DNA of 32,698 nt from NCBI RefSeq assembly GCF_001431665.1, contig NZ_LLXV01000045.1, positions 1 to 32,698 of the forward strand, in the 5' to 3' direction. A program made the position numbers and the translations under genes. This DNA comes from Stenotrophomonas beteli (lineage in GTDB: Bacteria; Pseudomonadota; Gammaproteobacteria; Xanthomonadales; Xanthomonadaceae). The notes beneath the pieces are model-generated. The model had not been told where the DNA came from, ran no database searches, and saw only the letters and a program-made list of their open reading frames with translations. Shown in pieces: positions 1-6,276 of this stretch (the first letter of the stretch is position 1; every line of letters begins with the position of its first letter).

Positions 1-650
1 TCGACATCGGCGGCGGCACCACTGACATCGCGCATGCCGAAGTCGGCGGCGACGAGGCTCCGCGCATCCACCGCGCCTGGGGTATCGCCCGCGGCGGCAC
101 CGATATCGACCTGGCGCTGAGCCTGTCCAGCTACATGCCGCTGTTCGGCCGCGGCATCACTCGCGTGCCCGCCCACCACTACGTGGAAGCGGCCACCGTG
201 CAGGACATGACCCGCCAGCGCGAGTTCCGCCAGCACAGGTACGATCATGTCGACGCCCCGTGGGGCCCGCGCCTGCAGGCCCTGCAGGACACCGGCAACA
301 CCGCCCGCCTGTACCGCGATGTCGAGCGCGCCAAGATCGCGCTCAGCGCCGCCGGCGAGCACCGCAGCACGCTGGACTACATCGCCCGCGACCTGCATGC
401 CGACAGCAGCGCCGAGGGCCTGGCCACCGCTGCCCATGGCTACCTGGAGCAGATCCGCGAACTGCTGGCCCAGGTCCGCAGTGACATCGGCGGCGACCCG
501 GATGCGGTGTTCCTGACCGGCGGCATGTCCCGCGCCGGCTACCTTCGCCAGGTCGTGGCGGCGGCCTTCCCGGGCGCCCGAATGGTGCACGGCGAGCCCT
601 CGCTGGGCGTGGTCCAGGGCTTGGCGCTGGCGGCAGCCAGCCAGGATTAA
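1..650 (+). CDS. yegD: Hsp70-family chaperone, YegD type (5' end outside window)
   Basis: This is the C-terminal part of an actin-fold ATPase of the Hsp70 family. The reading frame is open from base 3 and ends at TAA 648-650, leaving about 215 visible residues. It begins with the phosphate-2 loop DIGGGTTD, continues with GGTDIDLAL and MPLFGRG, has an ERAKIALS segment and ends with the nucleotide-binding loop FLTGGMSR. These match E. coli YegD, an atypical Hsp70 that stops after the ATPase domain and has no classical peptide-binding domain, as seen here. The client and role of YegD are not well established. The start codon lies upstream of the window. About 136 bp separate it from the next gene, so it probably ends its own transcription unit. 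Family assignment is confident; the exact orthology is slightly less so. Confidence 0.88.
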   Translation, partial: DIGGGTTDIAHAEVGGDEAPRIHRAWGIARGGTDIDLALSLSSYMPLFGRGITRVPAHHYVEAATVQDMTRQREFRQHRYDHVDAPWGPRLQALQDTGNTARLYRDVERAKIALSAAGEHRSTLDYIARDLHADSSAEGLATAAHGYLEQIRELLAQVRSDIGGDPDAVFLTGGMSRAGYLRQVVAAAFPGARMVHGEPSLGVVQGLALAAASQD

Positions 651-706
651 CAAAACGTTACGCGACCTAAGTTACTCTTGGTCGGCTAGAACTCCGCTGC
701 ACCCTC

Positions 707-759
707 CACCGGCCACGCCGGTGCGCGTCTACCGTGCAGCCCGGCCCGCCCAGCGGGCC
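707..759. repeat. Two short GC-rich hairpins between yegD and the YkgJ-type gene
   Basis: CACCGGC (707-713) pairs with GCCGGTG (717-723) across a CAC loop, and GGCCCGC (743-749) pairs with GCGGGCC (753-759) across a CCA loop. On the minus strand a GTAG (732-729) precedes the first hairpin by five bases, which resembles a diverged SMAG repeat. Neither hairpin has a T-tract, so they are not convincing intrinsic terminators. Confidence 0.4.
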
Positions 760-786
760 TAGCGGCCATGCCTTCCTGGCTCGTTC

Positions 787-1173
787 ATGGTCCGCGTACC
801 ACCGGAGCCGCCATCGAGACCCGCTTTGGGCACCCGCCAGGCCCCTGAGGCCTTACAACCAGACGCAGCACCTGCACCCATCGACTGCCGCCGTTGTGAC
901 GCGGTCTGTTGCCGGTTGCCGGTACTGCTGCAGAGCGGCGACCAGGTCCCGGGCCAGTTTCTCGCACGCGACGCGCACGGTCGTACCGTGATGGCACGCA
1001 ACGAGGAAGGCTGGTGCGCGGCGATCGATCCCTATCACCTGCGCTGCACGATCTATTCGCAGCGCCCGGCGATCTGCCGCCAGTTTGCGATGGGCGGCGA
1101 TGACTGCCGCCGCGAGCGGCAGGATTACCTGCGCCAGGCCGACGCCTGGACGCTTTCCTCCCCTTCCACCTGA
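787..1173 (+). CDS. YkgJ-family cysteine-cluster protein
   Basis: This 128-residue protein carries the cysteine pattern of the YkgJ/CxxCxxxCC family, thought to bind zinc or an iron-sulfur cluster. CRRCDAVCC lies near residues 35-43, WCAAID near 77, then RCTIYSQRPAICRQF with two more cysteines, and a last Cys in DDCRRE. The spacing CxxC...CC...C...C...C is what places it in the family; no enzymatic function is known with certainty. The ATG at 787 is the only upstream start in frame, but it has no clear ribosome-binding site and the first 30 residues are Pro-rich and look unconserved, so a later non-ATG start is possible. The gene is followed after 11 bp by a 60-codon gene with a good ribosome-binding site, suggesting co-transcription. 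Confidence 0.8.
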   Translation: MVRVPPEPPSRPALGTRQAPEALQPDAAPAPIDCRRCDAVCCRLPVLLQSGDQVPGQFLARDAHGRTVMARNEEGWCAAIDPYHLRCTIYSQRPAICRQFAMGGDDCRRERQDYLRQADAWTLSSPST

Positions 1174-1184
1174 CAGGAGCAACC

Positions 1185-1367
1185 ATGCCCCGCAAGGCAA
1201 AGACCCCCGCGAAGGCCAGCAACAGCATCCGCAGCGAACGCAAGGGCGCGGCCGCCAGCACCGTGGTCAGCAGTGATTCGATCGCTTCGGACCTGGCTGC
1301 GTTCCGCAAGGCCGGTGGCAAGATCGAAGTCCTCGGCACCACCTGGGCGCTGAAGAAAGCCAGCTGA
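1185..1367 (+). CDS. Small basic conserved-looking protein (60 aa), unknown function
   Basis: A 60-residue protein with a strongly basic N-terminal half (MPRKAKTPAKASNSIRSERK) followed by a mixed segment that includes SDLAAFRKAGGKIEVLGT. The ATG is preceded by AGGAG at a good distance (around 1175-1179), which supports translation, and it starts 11 bp after the cysteine-cluster gene. The Lys/Arg/Ala-rich head could bind nucleic acid, but that is only inferred from composition. The C-terminal part, with alternating hydrophobics and a final KKAS, could form a short strand-turn unit. I do not recognise a named family. It ends 51 bp before the convergent DUF4097 gene, with a perfect hairpin in between. 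Confidence 0.65.
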   Translation: MPRKAKTPAKASNSIRSERKGAAASTVVSSDSIASDLAAFRKAGGKIEVLGTTWALKKAS

Positions 1368-1379
1368 CCCCAGCTCCGA

Positions 1380-1402
1380 CCGCGGCGGCGCTGCCGCCGC
1401 GG
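1380..1402. terminator. Hairpin between convergent genes
   Basis: A perfect 10-bp stem, CCGCGGCGGC (1380-1389) with GCCGCCGCGG (1393-1402) and a GCT loop, sits between the stop codons of the 60-aa gene and the DUF4097 gene. There is no T-run on either side, so it may act as a GC-rich bidirectional transcription end or simply protect both 3' ends. Confidence 0.5.
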
Positions 1403-1417
1403 CCTGCCGGATCGCGC

Positions 1418-2299
1418 TCAGCGGTCCAGGCGAACCTGCACGCTACCCGAATGCGACTGGATGCGGATGTCACCATCCCCGCCGCCCAGCCGCGTATCGA
1501 GGTGGCTGCCCGGGCCGTAGCGCGGCCGCTCCACCTGGCCGGCATCGCTGTTGATTGAACCGCTGAAGCTGTTCACCGACAGCTGTGCCGACACCGTGCG
1601 CGGCAGCCGCAGATTGACCGAGGCACTCACTGATTCGACACTGATGCGGCCCCCCGGCGCCAGTCCGGCCGCGGCCAGGTCAATGCTGCCCGACACCGTT
1701 TCCACCGCCAGCCGCTGCACGCGACCGGCGTCGACCTCGACCCGGCCGGACACCGTCTGCGCACCGATATCACCCGACACGCCGCCCCCGGCCTCGATCC
1801 GGCCGCTGACCGTGTTCACATCCAGCTTCGGCGTCTGCAGGCGCGCGATGACACCGCCGCTGACCGTATTGAGCTTGCTGTCGCCACTCCGCCCGGACGC
1901 GGACAGGCTGCCGCTGACCGTGTCGGCCTGCAGGCGGCGCACGTCGATGCCACTGATGTCCTGGCTGGCGCTGACCGTGCTCAGCAGCAGTTCCACCGAA
2001 CGTGGCACGTTCAATACCAGCGTAGCGCCACCGCTGTTGCTGCGGCGCGGGTACTCGATTTCCCAGCGCACGCGGTTGGCACTCTTCTCCTGACGCAGCT
2101 GCAGGCCGTCACTGAGCGTGCCGGTGAGCTGCACGTCATTGCGATCCCAGCCGCGCACGGTCACCTTGCCGGCCACGTTGCTCAGTTCAATGCGCCCTCC
2201 CGTTGCCAGGGTGTGGCGTTCGTCGATGCGGGTGTCGGCCAGCGCCACGGCAGGCACCAGCAGCAGCGCGACGCAGCAGGACATCAGGGTTCGGATCAT
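1418..2299 (-). CDS. Secreted DUF4097-family beta-strand repeat protein
   Basis: The 293-residue product starts with a signal peptide (MIRTLMSCCVALLLVPAVALA, cleavage likely after ALA near residue 21). The rest is a series of short beta-strand repeats of the type TVSGSL, TVSGGV, TVSGRI, TVSGRV and TVSGSI, typical of DUF4097 adhesin-like right-handed beta folds. The mature protein is probably periplasmic or surface-associated. It lies 11 bp downstream of the anti-sigma candidate and ends the sigma factor operon. DUF4097 proteins are often encoded next to ECF sigma/anti-sigma pairs, which suggests a role in the envelope response but does not define one. No catalytic residues are visible. The ATG at 2299 is chosen because it begins the signal peptide directly and follows a GGAG-like site. 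Confidence 0.85.
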   Translation of the reverse strand: MIRTLMSCCVALLLVPAVALADTRIDERHTLATGGRIELSNVAGKVTVRGWDRNDVQLTGTLSDGLQLRQEKSANRVRWEIEYPRRSNSGGATLVLNVPRSVELLLSTVSASQDISGIDVRRLQADTVSGSLSASGRSGDSKLNTVSGGVIARLQTPKLDVNTVSGRIEAGGGVSGDIGAQTVSGRVEVDAGRVQRLAVETVSGSIDLAAAGLAPGGRISVESVSASVNLRLPRTVSAQLSVNSFSGSINSDAGQVERPRYGPGSHLDTRLGGGDGDIRIQSHSGSVQVRLDR

Positions 2300-2310
2300 G
2301 GGGGGTCTCC

Positions 2311-2844
2311 TCAGGTCGTCAAGCCGGACTCGACGGCATAGGCCGCCTGCCGGGTCAGTTCCAGCCGCAGCGCATAGGTGCGCTTGAGCTGGCCAAGCAG
2401 GTGCGGGGCGCGCGGATCTTGCGCCAGCGCGGCACGGATCTGCGCCGCACTTTCATCCAGTTCATGCAACGCCGGCTGCCACTCCGGTGCGCGCCCATCG
2501 GGCAGCGCCGCAACGGCCTGCTGGTACTGTTCGGTCATCGCCGCCGCCTGCAGCTGCAGGGTGGACGGAGCCGGCGTATCCGGCTGCGCATGGCGCCACG
2601 GCGCCACCGTGTACACCGCCAGGCTCGCCGCCAGCGCAACGCCAAGCGGCAGCCACCTGCGGTGCTGCGAATGTCGTGGCAGCGCCACCACGTTGCCGGT
2701 GGTCACCGCAGCAGCCTGCGCTTCGCGTGGCGGCAGCCTGGCCGACAGGCGTGCCCAGCCATCGGCCGGCACGTCGCGCTCGCTGGGCAGCGCGCGCAGC
2801 CGGGCCAGCAGGTCGGGGGCGGAATCGGGGTCGTGCGTACTCAT
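2311..2844 (-). CDS. Putative membrane anti-sigma factor
   Basis: A 177-residue protein whose ATG overlaps the stop of the ECF sigma gene in an ATGA arrangement, the usual layout for a sigma/anti-sigma pair. An N-terminal cytoplasmic part of about 63 residues (PDLLARLRALPSERDVPADG near 10-29, WARLSARLP near 30-38) precedes a single hydrophobic segment at about 64-83 (WLPLGVALAASLAVYTV). An extracytoplasmic part of about 95 residues, rich in Ala, Gln and Leu, follows. This topology fits a single-pass anti-sigma factor that sequesters the sigma factor through its N-terminus. I see no HxxxCxxC zinc motif, so it is not a ZAS-type anti-sigma factor. The function is inferred from gene position and topology, not from a recognised domain. 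Confidence 0.68.
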   Translation of the reverse strand: MSTHDPDSAPDLLARLRALPSERDVPADGWARLSARLPPREAQAAAVTTGNVVALPRHSQHRRWLPLGVALAASLAVYTVAPWRHAQPDTPAPSTLQLQAAAMTEQYQQAVAALPDGRAPEWQPALHELDESAAQIRAALAQDPRAPHLLGQLKRTYALRLELTRQAAYAVESGLTT

Positions 2845-3419
2845 GTCATGTCTCCCAGCCGTGCGCGCAACAGGCCGCGCGCACGATGCAACTGTGCCTT
2901 GGAACTGCCGACAGCCATCTGCAGCTGCTCGGCGATTTCCTGATGTTTCCAGCCTTCGATATCGTGCAGTACCAGTACCGCACGCGCCCGTGGTGGCAGT
3001 GTCGACAGTGCGCGCTCCAGGTCACGCTCGGTGCCCGCGCAACGGTCATGCACCGCCAGTTCCTGCAGGCCCCCGTCGACATCCTCCAGACTGTCGTGGT
3101 CCTGCCCGGCGGCGCGACCGCGCAGTTCCATCAGCGCGGCGTTCACCCCCAGCCGATGCAGCCAGGTCGACAGGCTGCTCTCGAAACGGAACCCCGGCAG
3201 CGCCTTCCACGCCTGCAGGAACGCTTCCTGCAATGCATCCTCGGCACGTGCCTGCTGGCCGCCACACAGCCGCCACAGGACGGCGAACACGCGTGGCGCG
3301 TAGCGTCGGTACAGCAGTTCATAGGCGGCCGTATCGCCGGCGGCCGCCGCCCGCACCAGGGCGGGTTCGTCGACGGTGTCGTTGGCGGCAGGCGGCGCGG
3401 GCATGGTGGTGTCGAGCAT
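2841..3419 (-). CDS. ECF-type RNA polymerase sigma factor
   Basis: Region 2 is visible in AYELLYRRYAPRVFAVLWRL and AEDALQEAFLQAWKAL, followed by STWLHRLGVNAAL. Region 4 is visible in LSTLPPRARAVLVLHDIEGW with the helix-turn-helix HQEIAEQLQMAVGSSKAQLH. Length from the chosen start is 192 residues, normal for an ECF factor. The ATG at 3419 is preferred: the same frame is open to an ATG at 3506, but the extra 29 residues do not look like sigma region 2 and would cover the likely promoter. An ATG at 3404 is a second alternative. The stop overlaps the start of the anti-sigma candidate. The operon of sigma factor, anti-sigma factor and secreted DUF4097 protein suggests an envelope stress response. 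The signal sensed cannot be read from the sequence. Confidence 0.9.
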   Translation of the reverse strand: MLDTTMPAPPAANDTVDEPALVRAAAAGDTAAYELLYRRYAPRVFAVLWRLCGGQQARAEDALQEAFLQAWKALPGFRFESSLSTWLHRLGVNAALMELRGRAAGQDHDSLEDVDGGLQELAVHDRCAGTERDLERALSTLPPRARAVLVLHDIEGWKHQEIAEQLQMAVGSSKAQLHRARGLLRARLGDMT

Positions 3420-3474
3420 ATCGCTTGGATGCGGCGAGCCGGGAAAAGGTTTAGAGCCGATCGTCGCGTGAACC

Positions 3475-3503
3475 GATGCAACCTTTCCGGTGGTTGCTGC
3501 ATC
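3475..3503. promoter_or_regulatory. Imperfect inverted repeat between divergent sigma factor and small membrane-protein genes
   Basis: GATGCAACC (3475-3483) and GGTTGCTGCATC (3492-3503) form an imperfect dyad around TTTCCGGT in the 125-bp divergent intergenic region. Direct neighbours include GAACCG (3470-3475), so the site could contain an ECF-type -35 element or an operator. This is a weak, pattern-based call. Confidence 0.3.
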
Positions 3504-3544
3504 CATGGGAAGTCCCTGCTGAAAACCTCCCGTGGAGCCCTGTC

Positions 3545-3724
3545 ATGTCCAGCCCAACCTGCGCCGCCCTGCTGGTCATCGCCGCCTGCGTCGTGCTGCA
3601 GGCTCTGGGCCTGTCGCTGCATCTGCGGGCCGACGCCGGCCGCGCCTGCCTGCACCAGCATCGCCAGGCGCTGGTCTGCCTGGCCTGGACACCGATGGTC
3701 GAAACACCGGCACGCGGCGGGTAA
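3545..3724 (+). CDS. Small single-pass membrane or secreted protein (59 aa)
   Basis: The ATG at 3545 follows a well-spaced GGAG (about 3533-3536) and begins a 59-residue protein. A hydrophobic segment starts at residue 5 (CAALLVIAACVVLQALGLSL). The following tail contains LRADAGRACLHQHRQALVCL with two cysteines, then TPMVETPARGG. The hydrophobic stretch could be a membrane anchor or an uncleaved signal sequence, and the tail cysteines could form a disulfide in the periplasm. The gene is divergent from the ECF sigma operon and 36 bp upstream of the MscS-type gene, so it may be a sigma target or co-transcribed with the channel. No family is recognised. Conservation in related genomes would decide whether it is real. 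Confidence 0.55.
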   Translation: MSSPTCAALLVIAACVVLQALGLSLHLRADAGRACLHQHRQALVCLAWTPMVETPARGG

Positions 3725-3760
3725 CATCGAGGGCCGTTATCGCTACCTGTTGTCGCGCCC

Positions 3761-4354
3761 ATGATGTTGTCGCTGAAGGATCACCTGCCGGCCTGGACCC
3801 ACCCTTGGCTGCATGACGTGGGCATCGCCGTGAAGATCCTGCTGACCCTGCTCGCCGCGTGGCTGCTACGGGTGCTGGCACGACGCCTGATCCGTCGTTT
3901 CGCCGAGCACTACACGCTGCCGCCCGAGATGGCGATGGGCGCCCGGCGGATCAGCAGTTTCGTAGTCTATTTCAGTGCCCTGCTGTACATCCTCAGCCTG
4001 CTCGGCGCGTCGCCTTCGGTGCTGTGGACGGCGTTCACCGGCTTCGCCGCGGTGGGCGCGGTGGCCTTCTTCGCGGCCTGGAGCGTGCTGTCCAACATCT
4101 TCTGCACGCTGCTGATCTTCACCACCCGCCCGTTCCGCCTGCACGACTACATCGAGGTGCTGGAGAACGGCGAAAAGCCAGGCCTGAAGGGCCGGGTGAT
4201 CGACGTCAACCTGATCTACACCACGCTGCAGGAGACCGGTGACGGCCACGAAGGCACGGTGCTGCAGCTGCCGAACAACCTGTTCTTCCAGCGCACGGTG
4301 CGCCGCTGGCGCGACCCGGCGCAGGCGCCGGGCGGCATCCAGGGCGACGGCTGA
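3761..4354 (+). CDS. Minimal MscS-family mechanosensitive channel
   Basis: A 197-residue membrane protein with hydrophobic helices at about 19-38 (VGIAVKILLTLLAAWLLRVL) and 66-86 (SFVVYFSALLYILSLLGA). A pore-lining helix rich in Gly and Ala follows at about 93-118 (GFAAVGAVAFFAAWSVLSNI), and then the start of the MscS beta domain with TRPFRLHDYIEV, VIDVNLIYTTL and LPNNLFFQ. This matches the TM3 and beta-domain signature of small-conductance mechanosensitive channels, which open on hypo-osmotic shock. At 197 residues it lacks the C-terminal alpha/beta vestibule domain of E. coli MscS (286 residues). The frame is intact and ends about 5 bp before a long palindromic repeat, so the 3' end may have been shortened by repeat insertion, or it is a naturally short member. 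Confidence 0.85.
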   Translation: MMLSLKDHLPAWTHPWLHDVGIAVKILLTLLAAWLLRVLARRLIRRFAEHYTLPPEMAMGARRISSFVVYFSALLYILSLLGASPSVLWTAFTGFAAVGAVAFFAAWSVLSNIFCTLLIFTTRPFRLHDYIEVLENGEKPGLKGRVIDVNLIYTTLQETGDGHEGTVLQLPNNLFFQRTVRRWRDPAQAPGGIQGDG

Positions 4355-4358
4355 GGGT

Positions 4359-4670
4359 GGGGTTTTCGGCGGGCTGCGCCCTGCACCCGCTACGAGCTGG
4401 AGCAACAGCACCAGCAACAGCCGAAGCAACGGCAAAAGCTGGCTTCCTGCGGGATGGCGGGGTGGGTCCGGTGGCGGGAGACGCCGTAAACTGTCCATGT
4501 GCGGGGTGTCAGCCGCATGGATGCGGCTGCCAAGCCTACAAGGACGTACTCGCGGCGTCCCCGCACTCCGACACCGCCCCGCCACCGCACGAAATGCCAG
4601 CTGTTGCTGTTGCTGTTGCCTTGGCTTGAAGGCTTCGGCGGGTGCAGGGCGCAGCCCTGCCGAACACCCC
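4359..4670. repeat. 312-bp palindromic composite intergenic repeat
   Basis: The ends are inverted copies of each other. The left arm starts GGGGTTTTCGGC and runs to 4390. The right arm, 4638-4670, reads on the minus strand GGGGTGTTCGGCAGGG and on to GCACCCGC. Both arms contain the hairpin GGGC-TGC-GCCC. Inside are AGCAACAGC-type microsatellite tracts on both sides (4401-4432 and, inverted, 4598-4622). The central core holds a perfect hairpin at 4510-4529 (CAGCCGCAT-GG-ATGCGGCTG). A half-size copy occurs at 32343-32538 and a core with different arms at 16563-16658. The element fills the whole space between the MscS-type stop and the ybiI-type stop codon. No open reading frame in it looks coding. 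Confidence 0.8.
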
Positions 4671-4937
4671 TTACCTCAACTGACTGTCCTTGCTGCCACG
4701 CCGGTTGTAGCCGGCATGCGCCTGCGCTTCGTCGTCATGCGCCTGCTGGCACGCCACGCAAAGCCGTACCCCGGGCACTGCCTGCCGCCTCGCCAACGGG
4801 ATCGGCGCGTCGCATTCCTCACAGTGCTCCAGACCCGGGCCCTGGCGCAGCTGCCGCCGTGCACGGGCAATCGCATCGTCAACGGTGGCGTCGATCTGAT
4901 CCTGGACCGCGCCGTCTCCCGCCCAACCGGTGGCCAT
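4671..4937 (-). CDS. ybiI: DksA/TraR-type C4 zinc-finger protein, YbiI family
   Basis: The 88-residue product begins MATGWAGDGAVQDQID and contains the zinc finger CEECDAPIP...RLCVACQ, ending in GYNRRGSKDSQLR. This is nearly the same layout and the same length as E. coli YbiI (88 residues). The family shares the zinc-ribbon of DksA/TraR but lacks the long coiled coil, and its role is not established. The ATG at 4937 is preferred over the ATG at 4943 because GGAGG then sits seven bases upstream; the frame stays open to 5021 but that extension does not match the family. The stop codon (4671-4673) directly abuts the 312-bp palindromic repeat, which may therefore provide the 3' end of the mRNA. 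Confidence 0.92.
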   Translation of the reverse strand: MATGWAGDGAVQDQIDATVDDAIARARRQLRQGPGLEHCEECDAPIPLARRQAVPGVRLCVACQQAHDDEAQAHAGYNRRGSKDSQLR

Positions 4938-5006
4938 GGCCATCCTCCGCAGGGTGTGTCGCCTGATATGGGGACGATACACCCCGGCACAAAGGCAGCC
5001 CTTCAT

Positions 5007-5028
5007 GTAGCGCCGAGCCATGCTCGGC
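5007..5028 (+). repeat. SMAG-type repeat (GTAG palindrome)
   Basis: GTAG is followed by GCCGAGC, a CAT-like turn and GCTCGGC, giving the form GTAG-CGCCGAGC-CA-TGCTCGGC. This is the layout of the GTAG-headed palindromes (SMAG/REP) known to be abundant in Stenotrophomonas maltophilia. It lies upstream of the ybiI-type gene. Confidence 0.75.
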
Positions 5029-5079
5029 CGCCCTTCAGGAAGACAAACAGAATGCCGCCGGGTTCAATCAGGTCGATCG

Positions 5080-5108
5080 CGACTTAATCCCCTCCGTCCC
5101 CTTCTTGC
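5080..5108 (+). repeat. Half copy of the ACGACTTAATCCCC repeat
   Basis: CGACTTAATCCCCTCCGTCC followed by CCTTCTTGC repeats one arm of the long inverted repeat at 29545-29624, with one or two mismatches near the end. It abuts the stop codon of the DUF2058 gene (5109-5111), just as the full copy lies a few bases from the stop of the CYTH gene. Confidence 0.75.
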
Positions 5109-5666
5109 TTACCAGACCAGGTCGTCGGGTACCTGGAACTGGGCGTAGTAGGCGTCGTCCTCGGCGTTGCCGGTGGAGATTTCGGCGCTCGAGCCCGGCT
5201 GGCCGTGGTCGACGATGATGGCCTCCGGGGTGCGCTCACGCACCTTCTCGGCGGCGGCACGCGGCAACAGGGCATAGCCCTCACCGTGGGCGACGATGAC
5301 CAGCACGCCCACCGACAGCGCCTTGCGCAGCTTGGGGTCGATCAGCAGGGTGCGGATCGCCGCGCCGTCGCTGAAGCGGTATTCGTCATCGCCCTTGTGG
5401 GGCACGGCGTGGGCGCTGATGATCTGCTTGGCCTGTGCCTTCTGTTCAGCCAGCCTGGCCTGGGCATTGCGCTCGGCGGCCAGCGCACGGTCACGCTCGA
5501 CCTTCTCGGCGCGGGCACGTTCAGCCTCGCGCTGGACCTCGGCCGAGGTCGATTCGGCCTTGCCCTGCCGGGCCTTGGCCTGCTCGCGCGCAGCGGCGCT
5601 GGCCTGCGACTTCCTGGCCAGGCCGGCCTTGAGCAATTGTTCCTGCAGCGCGTTGGGCTTTGCCAT
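5109..5666 (-). CDS. DUF2058-family protein (YaiL-like)
   Basis: A 185-residue protein that begins MAKPNALQEQLLKAGLARKS. A long charged Ala/Glu/Lys/Arg helix follows, probably a coiled coil, over about residues 20-80. A compact C-terminal domain follows with FSDGAAIRTLLIDPKLRKAL, VGVLVIVAHGEGYALLPRAA and AEKVRERTPEAII. This order is that of E. coli YaiL and other DUF2058 proteins, often described as nucleoid- or polynucleotide-associated without a proven mechanism. The basic N-terminal head and coiled coil are consistent with nucleic-acid or ribosome contact, but this is inference. The gene is divergent from the YgjP-type protease gene, with 62 bp between the two starts. Confidence 0.87.
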   Translation of the reverse strand: MAKPNALQEQLLKAGLARKSQASAAAREQAKARQGKAESTSAEVQREAERARAEKVERDRALAAERNAQARLAEQKAQAKQIISAHAVPHKGDDEYRFSDGAAIRTLLIDPKLRKALSVGVLVIVAHGEGYALLPRAAAEKVRERTPEAIIVDHGQPGSSAEISTGNAEDDAYYAQFQVPDDLVW

Positions 5667-5728
5667 GGTCGTTGCGTACCGCGTGTAATCTTGGATGCTC
5701 CATTCTACCGACGCCCCGCCGCCCCTGC

Positions 5729-6229
5729 ATGGCAGTCCTGAAGTACCTCACCGGCTATCCCGAACCCCTGGTCGCCCAGGTCAGCGACCTGCTGGCACAG
5801 GGCAAGCTCGGCCCCTGGCTGCAGCAGCGGTACCCCGACCCGCACGAGGTGCGCAGCGACCGCCAGCTGTACGACTACACCCAGGAACTGAAGGACCGTT
5901 ACCTGCGCAAATCGGTGCCGCTGAACAAGGTCTGCTACGACAACACGCTGGAGGTCATCAAGCACGCGCTGGGCACCCACACCGCCATTTCGCGCGTGCA
6001 CGGCGGGCGCCTCAAGGCCAGCCGCGAAATCCGCATCGCCACCGTGTTCCGCCAGGCACCGGCCGCGTTCCTGCGCATGATCGTGGTGCATGAGCTGGCC
6101 CACCTGAAGGAAGCCGACCACAACAAGGCCTTCTACCAGTTGTGCCAGCACATGGAACCGGACTACCTGCAGCTGGAGTTCGATACCCGCCTGTACCTGA
6201 CCGAACTGGCCCACCGCGGCCAGCGCTGA
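5729..6229 (+). CDS. YgjP-type zinc metallopeptidase (M48/DUF45)
   Basis: A 166-residue cytoplasmic protein with the metal-binding pattern HELAHLKEADH at residues 121-131 (His121, Glu122, His125 and His131), typical of the YgjP/DUF45 group of gluzincin-like peptidases. The segment IRIATVFRQAPAAFLRMIVV before it is the expected active-site helix region. The ATG at 5729 is chosen over 5660: the shorter product begins MAVLKYLTGYPEPL, whereas the extra 23 residues would overlap the start of the divergent DUF2058 gene and look random. The substrate is unknown. No signal peptide or membrane segment is present. It is followed after 47 bp by the S4-domain gene. Confidence 0.85.
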   Translation: MAVLKYLTGYPEPLVAQVSDLLAQGKLGPWLQQRYPDPHEVRSDRQLYDYTQELKDRYLRKSVPLNKVCYDNTLEVIKHALGTHTAISRVHGGRLKASREIRIATVFRQAPAAFLRMIVVHELAHLKEADHNKAFYQLCQHMEPDYLQLEFDTRLYLTELAHRGQR

Positions 6230-6276
6230 CCCGCCGCAGCAGCTACACTGCGCGCCCCCTGCCCGACCTGCCCGCC

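Noticed and set aside
3420..3506. N-terminal extension of the ECF sigma factor to the ATG at 3506
   Set aside because: The 29 extra residues do not resemble sigma region 1 or 2 and would cover the likely promoter region. The ATG at 3419 gives a normal ECF length.
4401..4432. AGCAACAGC tract as part of a coding poly-Gln gene
   Set aside because: It is inside the palindromic repeat, recurs inverted at the other end and at 32390-32425, and no frame around it has gene-like features.
4239..5087. 282-codon plus-strand frame through the palindromic repeat and over the ybiI-type gene
   Set aside because: Most of it lies in a non-coding repeat, and the other half is antisense to a well-recognised gene.
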